Positions 57,847 to 64,000 of a stretch of 64,000 nt of DNA are shown one piece after another. Under the pieces are notes generated by a model. It made no database searches. It had not been told where the DNA came from and worked only from the letters and a program-made list of their open reading frames with translations. Position 1 is the first letter of the stretch; each line of letters starts with the position of its first letter. Origin of the DNA: Blautia sp. (GTDB lineage Bacteria > Bacillota > Clostridia > Lachnospirales > Lachnospiraceae); contig JALEJS010000013.1 of NCBI GenBank assembly GCA_022769545.1, positions 1 through 64,000 of the forward strand. The letters run 5' to 3'. The translations under genes were made by a program, and so were the position numbers.

Positions 57847-59031
57847 CTATTTCTGTTTTTTCATAAAGTCTTCATACAGCGGAGACATGCTTCTGAGATT
57901 CTGAACGATCTCCTTGAGCTTATCCACTGTGAAATCCGCATCCTCTTTTGTGATTTCCTCACTCAAAGTCATTCTGAGAGAGCCGTGTGCGATCTCATGA
58001 GGAAGGCCGATTGCCAGAAGCACATGGGACGGATCCAGAGAACCGGACGTACATGCAGATCCGCTGGATGCGCAGATTCCGTAATTGTCCAGCATCAGAA
58101 GCAGGGATTCTCCCTCAATAAACTGAAAGCTGACATTGATATTGTTCGGAAGACGTCTCTTAAGATCTCCGTTTACCTTCACATACGGAATTTCATCGGT
58201 AATTCTGCGGATCATATAATCACGGATCTCAATCTCTTTTGCCGTACGTTCTTCCATCGTGCGTTCCGCCCGTTCCGCAGCCACACCGTATCCGACGATT
58301 CCGGGAACATTTTCCGTTCCTGCACGGCGCTTTCGCTCCTGGGCACCGCCATGTACGAAGGAGCGGTTTTTGATACCCTTGCGGATGTAAAGGAATCCGA
58401 TTCCTTTCGGTCCGTTGATTTTATGTGCACTGGAACTGAGCATATCGATTCCGAGCTCATCCACTTTGATGGGAACCTGGCCGAATGCCTGCACGGCATC
58501 GGTGTGAAACAGAATTCCATGTTCCTTCGCGATCATGCCGATCTCACGAATCGGCTGAATGGATCCGATTTCATTGTTTGCAAACATCACAGAAATCAGG
58601 ATCGTCTCCGGAGTGATGGCTTTTTCCAGATCCTCCAGCTTCACGATGCCATTCTCATCCACATCCAGATATGTGATTTTTGCACCGCGCTCCTTCTCCA
58701 GATATTCACAGGTATGAAGGATGGCATGGTGTTCGATCTTTGTGGTGATGATGTGGTTGCCTTTTGCCTTATATGCTTCAAAGGTTGCCTTCAGCGCCCA
58801 GTTGTCTGATTCCGAACCGCCGGCCGTAAAATATATCTCCTCTTTTTTTGCTCCGAGGACATTCGCGATCTGCTCTCTGGCAGTCGTGATCGCCTCTTTT
58901 CCTTTTGCCGCAAAATCATATACACTGGAGGGGTTTCCGTAATATTCTGTAAAATACGGAAGCATCGCCTGTACCACCTCCGGTGCCGTTCTGGTCGTTG
59001 CTGCATTATCCAAATATATCATTTTCCCCAT
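57847..59031 (-). CDS. nifS: Cysteine desulfurase (NifS type)
   Basis: 394 residues from the ATG at 59029-59031 (MGKMIYLDNAATT), which follows GCAGGAGGATAATAAA; a TTG 18 bp upstream overlaps this site. PLP-lysine in SSSAHKINGPKGIGF, PLP-site HTDAVQAFGQVP, and the active cysteine in SSGSACTSGSLDP are present. It supplies sulphur to the scaffold and to MnmA. 24 bp after the Rrf2 regulator gene. Confidence 0.95.
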   Translation of the reverse strand: MGKMIYLDNAATTRTAPEVVQAMLPYFTEYYGNPSSVYDFAAKGKEAITTAREQIANVLGAKKEEIYFTAGGSESDNWALKATFEAYKAKGNHIITTKIEHHAILHTCEYLEKERGAKITYLDVDENGIVKLEDLEKAITPETILISVMFANNEIGSIQPIREIGMIAKEHGILFHTDAVQAFGQVPIKVDELGIDMLSSSAHKINGPKGIGFLYIRKGIKNRSFVHGGAQERKRRAGTENVPGIVGYGVAAERAERTMEERTAKEIEIRDYMIRRITDEIPYVKVNGDLKRRLPNNINVSFQFIEGESLLLMLDNYGICASSGSACTSGSLDPSHVLLAIGLPHEIAHGSLRMTLSEEITKEDADFTVDKLKEIVQNLRSMSPLYEDFMKKQK

Positions 59032-59055
59032 TTTATTATCCTCCTGCAATGGTTT

Positions 59056-59487
59056 TCATTGATTATTCTGTACTCTGCGGCTCTCTTCAATCAGTTCATA
59101 AAGAGTCATGGAATCCGCCGCCGCATTGATGCTGTCATTGATTCGCTTCCACACATATCTGGCCACGCAAAGATCCGCACCCTGACAGCTTCCCTCATCC
59201 TCGTTCCCCGGACACACCGCCGCTTCCAGGCCGCCCTCCAGGACACGCAGGATATCTCCCACAGAAATCTCCTGTGCCGGCCGGCCAAGACGATATCCGC
59301 CGGAAGCGCCTCTGCTGCTGGTGACGATACCGGCTTTTTTCAGAAGCGCCATCAGCTGTTCCAGATAGCTGACGGAAATCTTCTGTCGAGATGCAATACT
59401 CTGAAGAGAGACAGTTTCTATTTCACTGTGAAGTCCCAGATCGATTAACGCTCTGAGACCATATCGCGCTCTTGTAGAGAGTTTCAT
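59056..59487 (-). CDS. Rrf2-family regulator (IscR-like)
   Basis: 143 residues. The winged helix starts MKLSTRARYGLRALIDLGLH; the recognition region is KISVSYLEQLMALLKKAG and the wing SSRGASGGYRLGRP. Three cysteines, C92, C101 and C107, match the Fe-S ligand pattern of IscR (C-x8-C-x5-C here). It likely senses Fe-S status and represses its own operon (nifS, nifU, mnmA, P-type ATPase) through the dyad at 59505-59529. CymR-type cysteine sensing is an alternative, but the cysteine triplet favours Fe-S binding. Confidence 0.93.
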   Translation of the reverse strand: MKLSTRARYGLRALIDLGLHSEIETVSLQSIASRQKISVSYLEQLMALLKKAGIVTSSRGASGGYRLGRPAQEISVGDILRVLEGGLEAAVCPGNEDEGSCQGADLCVARYVWKRINDSINAAADSMTLYELIEESRRVQNNQ

Positions 59488-59504
59488 ATTCCCACCTCAT
59501 TTTT

Positions 59505-59529
59505 AATTCCGAGTGTTTCCCTCGGATTT
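59505..59529. promoter_or_regulatory. Dyad operator upstream of the Rrf2 operon
   Basis: AATTCCGAG (59505-59513), 7-bp centre, CTCGGATTT (59521-59529): eight of nine positions symmetric. It lies 18 bp upstream of the regulator start, in the divergent gap to spoVB, and is the natural binding site for the Rrf2 protein (inference). Confidence 0.6.
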
Positions 59530-59610
59530 CAAAGATACTCTATCAGAAAACGCCTGTTCTGTCAAGGTCATTTCCCGCATATATTGTCAAAAACAGAATG
59601 GATTTAGGAT

Positions 59611-60930
59611 ATGTCAAAAAGACTTTTCATCAAAAGCACTCTGATCCTGATTCTGGCCGGTTTCTCATCCCGGATTATGGGCTTCTTTTATAGAATATTC
59701 CTCTCACAGACCATCGGTGCACAGGGAATGGGAATTTACCAGCTTCTCATGCCGCTCCAGGTACTGATCATGGCCGTCACCACTTCCGGAATTCAGACGG
59801 CTCTGTCCAGACTGTGTGCCGCAAAAATCGCGCTGAAGAAGAAAAATCTTGCCAGGGACTACCTGTGCATCGGCACTTCCCTGGCTTTTTTTCTTTCGGT
59901 ACTTCTTTCGGTACTGGTCCGCCGTCACAGTATTTTCCTCGCGGAACAGATTTTAAAAATCCCCGATGGCGGAAGCTATGTCTTTCTTCTTTCCTGGTCA
60001 TTTCCGTTCGGTACACTTCACTCCTGTATCACCAGTTATTATTATGCCCGGAAAAAGACACTGATCCCATCGGTCATTCAGCTTCTGGAACAGTTTACGC
60101 GGGTGGGAAGCACCTGGATCATTTATCAGATCCTCCTGTCCAGAGAGCAGCCGGTCACCCCTTCCATTTCCATCGGCGGCACTCTGATCAGTGAAATGGC
60201 GGCGGTTCTGATCATATTGTTTTTTATTGGCATGGATTTTCAAAAAGATCATTACCGCCCTGGATCTGCCGAAAACCTCCCTGCTATTCTGAACGATATT
60301 CTGCAGATGTCCGTGCCGCTTTCTCTGAACCGGATTCTTTTGACCCTTCTTTCTGCCGCCGAGGTAACGCTGATTCCGCAAATGCTGATGAAATCCGGGC
60401 TGGATCAGAGCAGTGCTCTGAGTGTTTACGGCATTTTTACCGGAATGGCACTACCGGTCATCCTCTTTCCCTCTGCGGTCACAAATTCCGTCTCCGTTCT
60501 GCTCATGCCATCCATTGCGGAACTGCAGGCGCTGGGACAGAATAAAAAGATTCAGGACGCTGCATTAACCATCTGCAGCATGTGTCTGCTTCTCGGTATC
60601 CTGTGTACCTTTCTTTTTTTCCTGCTGGGACCCTTTGCCGGCTCACTGCTTTTTCACAATTCCACTGCCGGTACATATATCCGGACGTTATCCTTCGCCT
60701 GCCCCTTCCAGTATCTGAACGTCACCTTATCCGGGATTCTGAACGGACTGGGAAAATCCGGGCGCAACCTTCTGCACAATGCCGCTGCGATCAGTCTGCG
60801 TATCTTTTTTGTTGTCAGAATCATTCCGGCTGTGGGAATCCGGGGATATTTTTTCGGACTTCTTTTTGGCGAGCTCCTCCTTTGTGTACTGCACACTCTG
60901 TCTCTTCGAAGCGTATTTCTACGTCCGTAA
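59611..60930 (+). CDS. spoVB: SpoVB-type polysaccharide/lipid flippase
   Basis: 439 residues with about 12-14 hydrophobic helices. The start MSKRLFIKSTLILILAGFSS, followed by RIMGFFYRIFLSQTIGAQG, is highly typical of SpoVB, a member of the MVF/MATE-like flippase superfamily related to MurJ. It is thought to flip lipid-linked precursors for the spore cortex in the mother cell. Shorter than B. subtilis SpoVB (518) but close to the length seen in other Clostridia. Its ribosome-binding site is weak (TTTAGGAT). Divergent from the Rrf2 operon. Confidence 0.85.
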   Translation: MSKRLFIKSTLILILAGFSSRIMGFFYRIFLSQTIGAQGMGIYQLLMPLQVLIMAVTTSGIQTALSRLCAAKIALKKKNLARDYLCIGTSLAFFLSVLLSVLVRRHSIFLAEQILKIPDGGSYVFLLSWSFPFGTLHSCITSYYYARKKTLIPSVIQLLEQFTRVGSTWIIYQILLSREQPVTPSISIGGTLISEMAAVLIILFFIGMDFQKDHYRPGSAENLPAILNDILQMSVPLSLNRILLTLLSAAEVTLIPQMLMKSGLDQSSALSVYGIFTGMALPVILFPSAVTNSVSVLLMPSIAELQALGQNKKIQDAALTICSMCLLLGILCTFLFFLLGPFAGSLLFHNSTAGTYIRTLSFACPFQYLNVTLSGILNGLGKSGRNLLHNAAAISLRIFFVVRIIPAVGIRGYFFGLLFGELLLCVLHTLSLRSVFLRP

Positions 60931-60950
60931 CGAAAAACCTGTGAAAACTA

Positions 60951-60979
60951 TCGACTTTTTTTTCGGAATCGTTTATAAT
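60951..60979 (+). promoter_or_regulatory. Promoter of the DAHP synthase gene
   Basis: TCGACT (60951-60956), 17-bp spacer, TATAAT (60974-60979); start codon 34 bp downstream behind AAGGAGA. The leader is too short for an attenuator. Confidence 0.6.
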
Positions 60980-61012
60980 AATTGCCGAAATCATAAAACG
61001 AAGGAGAATATC

Positions 61013-62047
61013 ATGGGACTTGAATTTATTACGAAACTGCCGACTCCTCAGGAAATCCGCAGCCAGTATCCAATCGATGCGCAGATTCGTGAACTGAAGA
61101 AAAAAAGAGACCAGGAAATCCGTGACGTTTTTACGGGAAACAGCAGCAAATTTATTGTCATTATCGGACCATGCTCTGCAGACAATGAAGATGCGGTCTG
61201 CGACTACCTCCTGCGCCTGCGCAAGGTACAGGAAAAAATTTCCGACAAAGTGCTGATCATCCCCCGTGTCTATACAAATAAACCACGTACCACCGGCGAA
61301 GGATATAAAGGAATGGTTCATCAGCCGGATCCGGAAAAGAAGCCTGACATGCTTGCCGGGCTGATCGCCATTCGGAAAATGCATATTCGTGCCATACGGG
61401 AAAGCGGCTTTACCTGCGCAGATGAGATGCTTTATCCGGAAAACTGGAGATATCTGTCCGATCTTCTGTCTTATGTAGCGGTCGGTGCCCGCTCTGTGGA
61501 GGATCAGCAGCATCGTCTGACGGTCAGCGGTATGGATGTTCCTGCGGGAATGAAAAACCCCACCAGCGGTGATTACAGTGTGATGCTGAATTCCATCGTT
61601 GCTGCCCAGAGCTCCCACCGCTTTATCTACAGAAGCTGGGAAGTGGAGTCCTCCGGAAATGAGCTGGCTCACTGTATCCTCAGGGGAGCGGTAAACAAAC
61701 ACGGAGAGGCCATTCCAAACTACCATTATGAGGATCTTCGTCTCCTCCTGGAAAAATATCAGCAGAAAGACCTTCTGAACCCGGCTGTAATTATTGACAC
61801 CAATCATTCCAATTCCAACAAGCAGTACAGACAACAGGTACGAATTGCGCGGGAGGTACTGCACAGCCGCATGCTGGATCCGGAGCTTCATCAGCTGGTT
61901 AAAGGACTGATGATCGAAAGCTATCTCGAACCGGGTAATCAGAAAATCGGCTGCGAACATCATGTTTACGGAAAATCTATCACAGACCCCTGCCTGGGCT
62001 GGGAAGAATCCGAACAGCTGCTCTACACAATTGCAGAAATGTGCTGA
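61013..62047 (+). CDS. aroG: 3-deoxy-7-phosphoheptulonate synthase, class I
   Basis: 344 residues from the ATG at 61013; in-frame ATGs upstream belong to the spoVB region and are rejected. The core has FIVIIGPCSADNEDAV, RVYTNKPRTTGEGYKGMVHQ, ADEMLYPENWRYLSDLLSYV, VGARSVEDQQHR, SGMDVPAGMKNPTSG and VIIDTNHSNSNKQY, all in class I alpha enzymes of the E. coli AroFGH type. It starts the shikimate pathway from PEP and erythrose 4-phosphate. No separate ACT domain is fused. Symbol chosen by class only; isozyme inhibition is unknown. Confidence 0.93.
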   Translation: MGLEFITKLPTPQEIRSQYPIDAQIRELKKKRDQEIRDVFTGNSSKFIVIIGPCSADNEDAVCDYLLRLRKVQEKISDKVLIIPRVYTNKPRTTGEGYKGMVHQPDPEKKPDMLAGLIAIRKMHIRAIRESGFTCADEMLYPENWRYLSDLLSYVAVGARSVEDQQHRLTVSGMDVPAGMKNPTSGDYSVMLNSIVAAQSSHRFIYRSWEVESSGNELAHCILRGAVNKHGEAIPNYHYEDLRLLLEKYQQKDLLNPAVIIDTNHSNSNKQYRQQVRIAREVLHSRMLDPELHQLVKGLMIESYLEPGNQKIGCEHHVYGKSITDPCLGWEESEQLLYTIAEMC

Positions 62048-62073
62048 GCATTCTGATCGGTGTGACATTCAAA

Positions 62074-62116
62074 AGGGAGCTATGGCTTTGTGTAAGCCAT
62101 AACTCCCTCTTTTTTT
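62074..62116. terminator. Terminator between aroG and xerD
   Basis: AGGGAG-TATGGCTT/AAGCCATA-CTCCCT stem with one bulge pair, loop of about 5, then CTTTTTTT on the plus strand. Serves the plus-strand gene and probably also the converging xerD. Confidence 0.85.
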
Positions 62117-62126
62117 CACGAATGTT

Positions 62127-63011
62127 TCAATGTCGGGGATGCGCCCTCATATATACATCTCTCATTTTATTCATATTAAAATTCAGATATACCTGCGTGG
62201 TGGAGATGTCGGAATGTCCCAGCATTTCCTGCACACTTCTCACATCCGCCCCGTTTTGAAGCATGTGCACCGCAAAAGAATGACGCAGTGTATGTGGTGT
62301 GATATCCTTTCGGATCCCTGCCTCATCCGCATATCCTTTCAGCACCTTCCAGAACCCCTGACGGCTCATGGGCTTTCCGCTGCAGTTCGTAAACAGTGCC
62401 GTCTCCGCTTCACTTTTTGCAAAAGCGGCCCGTGCCTCAAAGACATACTGGGTCAACGCCTTCCGGCTCACATTCCCAATGGGGATAACCCGCTCTTTTC
62501 CGCTTTCATGACAGGTAACATACCCCAGCTTCAGATTGACATCCCTGATCTCCAGATGGATCAGCTCGCTCACCCGCATGCCGGTCGCATACAAAAGCTC
62601 CAGCATTGCCGTATCGCGGATTCCTTTGGGTGTATTCTGATTTGGCTGACGCAAGAGTGCATCTACCTCATCCACTGACAATATCTCCGGAGGTCTTTTC
62701 TCAACCCTGGGCGATTTCAGTTCTTCTGACGGATCCGATTTAATCTTTCCCATACGGAACAGATAACGGAAAAATGCCCTCATGGATGCCACACTCCTGC
62801 TGACACTGGATGACGCGAAGTGTCTGTCCTGCATTTCCTGAATATATGCCTGCAGATCCGAATCCAGTACCTCCCCCACTTCCCGGATTCCTCTCTCTCT
62901 CAGAAACAGAATGATTTTTTTCAGGTCCCTCTCGTACGACACTTCCGTATTTTTTGATGTTTTCTTCGTATTATGAAGATATGATATAAATTCCCGAACT
63001 TCTCTTTCCAT
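62127..63011 (-). CDS. xerD: Tyrosine recombinase XerD
   Basis: 294 residues, exactly the normal Xer size. An N-terminal SAM-like domain (VREFISYLHNTKKTSKNTEV) precedes the catalytic domain with Arg in YATGMRVSELIHLEI, Lys in HESGKERVIPIG, HTLRHSFAVHML, LGHSDISTTQVYLN with the final His and the nucleophile Tyr. It resolves chromosome dimers at dif with XerC. Its neighbours spoIIM and rny on the same strand fit the usual Clostridial order. Confidence 0.93.
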   Translation of the reverse strand: MEREVREFISYLHNTKKTSKNTEVSYERDLKKIILFLRERGIREVGEVLDSDLQAYIQEMQDRHFASSSVSRSVASMRAFFRYLFRMGKIKSDPSEELKSPRVEKRPPEILSVDEVDALLRQPNQNTPKGIRDTAMLELLYATGMRVSELIHLEIRDVNLKLGYVTCHESGKERVIPIGNVSRKALTQYVFEARAAFAKSEAETALFTNCSGKPMSRQGFWKVLKGYADEAGIRKDITPHTLRHSFAVHMLQNGADVRSVQEMLGHSDISTTQVYLNFNMNKMRDVYMRAHPRH

Positions 63012-63073
63012 TACTCTTACTTCCGCTTTTCTGTAGATTGTAAAAGTATTTTATCCTTCAAAAACGTATTGTT

Positions 63074-63102
63074 ATTATACTTTGAATTTTACATAAAATC
63101 AA
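63074..63102 (-). promoter_or_regulatory. Promoter of xerD with adjacent palindrome
   Basis: Minus strand -35 TTGATT (63097-63102), 17-bp spacer, -10 TATAAT (63074-63079). Five bases further upstream is the 14-bp perfect palindrome TTTTTCGCGAAAAA (63108-63121), a possible regulator site. Confidence 0.65.
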
Positions 63103-63210
63103 ATACTTTTTTCGCGAAAAATCCTTTAAAATCAAGGGTTTTCGGCATCCAACCACCAAATGTCGCATCCGTGTGCGCAGTCCGGCACCACATCTTGTAA
63201 AAAATTTTTT

Positions 63211-63813
63211 TCAAAATAATTTCAGCACTTCCGTCATTTTTTCCACAAGCATCGGATTTACATAACATTCCAGAAGAATGCCCAAAAAATACGCCAGACT
63301 CAGAACTGCTGTCCTTAAGCAGTATTCTCTGAACCTTACGGAAAGCATCCCGTCCTTTACCCAGATTTCCCTGGACTTCCGGTAAATTTCTTCCATGATC
63401 ATCAGCCATACCGGCACATAGACCAGATACTGCGGCATCAGAAACCCAAGGCCAACCAGTCCGCCTGTCAGACCAAACTGCAGGACGGAAACGCTCAGGA
63501 CAGCGCCTGTCTGCAGCCCTGATATGCAGCTGGAAACCACAGAAAGCGGTACCCCGAATATAGAAAAGCCGCACAGCACACACAGCACCAGATAGCTTCC
63601 GCGCACTTTGAGAATTTCAAGCAGATATTCCTTTCCGGATATTCCGGTATCCATAAATGTTGTCAGAAAATACAGCGACGCAGCTGCCTCCTGACCGGTT
63701 TTTGTTTTCCACAGAACATTCGGTAATATGGTTCCCAGAAGAAATCCGATCAGAAAGAAAAGGATCATGACCGAATTCTGCTCTCTGTTTTCCCGCCTCT
63801 TAAGTCTCCCCAT
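63211..63813 (-). CDS. spoIIM: Stage II sporulation protein M
   Basis: 200 residues with five hydrophobic helices (about 17-36, 75-96, 102-127, 131-150, 168-186). The start MGRLKRRENREQNSVMILFF, the FMDTGISGKEYLLEIL loop and the VPLSVVSSCISGLQTGAVLS segment fit SpoIIM, the scaffold of the DMP complex that drives engulfment of the forespore. Its presence indicates that the organism descends from spore formers. Expressed after rny, separated by a terminator. Confidence 0.85.
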   Translation of the reverse strand: MGRLKRRENREQNSVMILFFLIGFLLGTILPNVLWKTKTGQEAAASLYFLTTFMDTGISGKEYLLEILKVRGSYLVLCVLCGFSIFGVPLSVVSSCISGLQTGAVLSVSVLQFGLTGGLVGLGFLMPQYLVYVPVWLMIMEEIYRKSREIWVKDGMLSVRFREYCLRTAVLSLAYFLGILLECYVNPMLVEKMTEVLKLF

Positions 63814-63857
63814 AACCTCACCCCGTACATCTTACGTCTCCCAGTAATGGATTAGAC

Positions 63858-63916
63858 CAAAAAAAGAGAGAGCCTCGCTTCACAAACTGACGAATCAGTT
63901 TGTTTGCGAAACTCCC
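63858..63916 (-). terminator. Terminator of rny
   Basis: ACAAACTGA (63882-63890) pairs exactly with TCAGTTTGT (63895-63903) around a 4-nt loop; the stem extends with GC-rich partial pairs (TTTCGC/GCGAGG region), and a CTTTTTTT tract follows on the minus strand. Confidence 0.8.
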
Positions 63917-63948
63917 TTTTATGTTTCTTATGAACTCTTCTGCCAAGT

Positions 63949-64000
63949 CTATTTCGCGTAATCCACAGCTCTGCTTTCGCGAATGACATTGACCTTGATC
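63949..64000 (-). CDS. rny: Ribonuclease Y, last 16 codons
   Basis: Only the 3' end is in the window. The minus-strand frame closes with IKVNVIRESRAVDYAK and a TAG at 63949-63951. This ending is the conserved C-terminus of RNase Y (the HD-domain endonuclease that starts mRNA decay), and a spoIIM gene follows, which supports the call. The rest of the gene lies beyond the right edge. Confidence 0.75.
   Translation of the reverse strand, partial: IKVNVIRESRAVDYAK

Noticed and set aside
60980-61012. Trp/Phe-type attenuator ahead of the DAHP synthase gene
   Set aside because: Only about 30 nt separate the promoter from the start codon; there is no room for a leader peptide or alternative hairpins.
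1-64000. tRNA, rRNA or CRISPR loci
   Set aside because: I saw no cloverleaf-like sequences with a TTCGA-type arm, no rRNA-like stretches and no spaced direct repeats; a covariance-model scan would be the decisive test.

Overview
The window looks like a piece of a Gram-positive, spore-forming, anaerobic Clostridia chromosome, most likely Lachnospiraceae. The grounds are the gene families and their order: gap-pgk-tpiA, an Rrf2-nifS-nifU-mnmA operon, spoVB, spoIIM and rny-spoIIM-xerD, with strong sigma-A type promoters and G-rich ribosome-binding sites. The genus assignment is inference; nothing in the window proves it. No rRNA, tRNA or CRISPR array was seen.

Region by region: 1-6.4 kb is a decay zone. 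It holds the 5' end of an enolase-superfamily gene, an IS4-type relic with both terminal inverted repeats and a 7-bp target duplication, an XRE-cupin regulator, an ABC transporter pair that has lost its Walker A end and gained an in-frame stop, scraps of an acetyltransferase and a methyltransferase, an MBL hydrolase, a DUF523 protein, and both halves of a ThrE-type exporter carrying internal deletions. A large GGDEF/PAS/EAL protein follows (6.5-9.3 kb). From 9.5 to 16.5 kb lies a sugar-acid type catabolic regulon: TRAP transporter (DctM, DctQ, DctP), HpcH/HpaI aldolase, SDR dehydrogenase, divergent FadR-type regulator and a DapA-type aldolase.

From 16.6 to 27.7 kb is the most unusual part. 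An apparent six-gene minus-strand operon runs Lon-like AAA+ ATPase, PlsC-type acyltransferase with a zinc ribbon, a 59-residue protein, a membrane Ser/Thr kinase with leucine-rich repeats outside, a second kinase with RCC1-like repeats outside, and an exported RCC1-like protein without a kinase. It is followed by an HTH-coiled coil-REC protein and a YgjP-type metallopeptidase. I read this as a trans-membrane phosphosignalling module whose receptors carry eukaryote-like repeat ectodomains; its function is unknown to me.

From 27.8 to 45.7 kb are housekeeping and envelope genes: ECF transporter S component, glgB, topB with a cysteine-cluster protein, a lipid kinase with a PAP2 phosphatase, glycosyltransferase-mutY-sfsA, a HAD phosphatase, a potassium module (KtrB, KtrA, a 38-residue membrane peptide, KdpD/KdpE-like pair) and an L,D-transpeptidase. 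From 45.9 to 64 kb come gpmI, hom, a small XRE/membrane-protein pair around a perfect inverted repeat, tpiA-pgk-gap, a PHP phosphatase, a P-type ATPase downstream of the Fe-S/thiolation operon, spoVB, DAHP synthase, xerD, spoIIM and the 3' end of rny.
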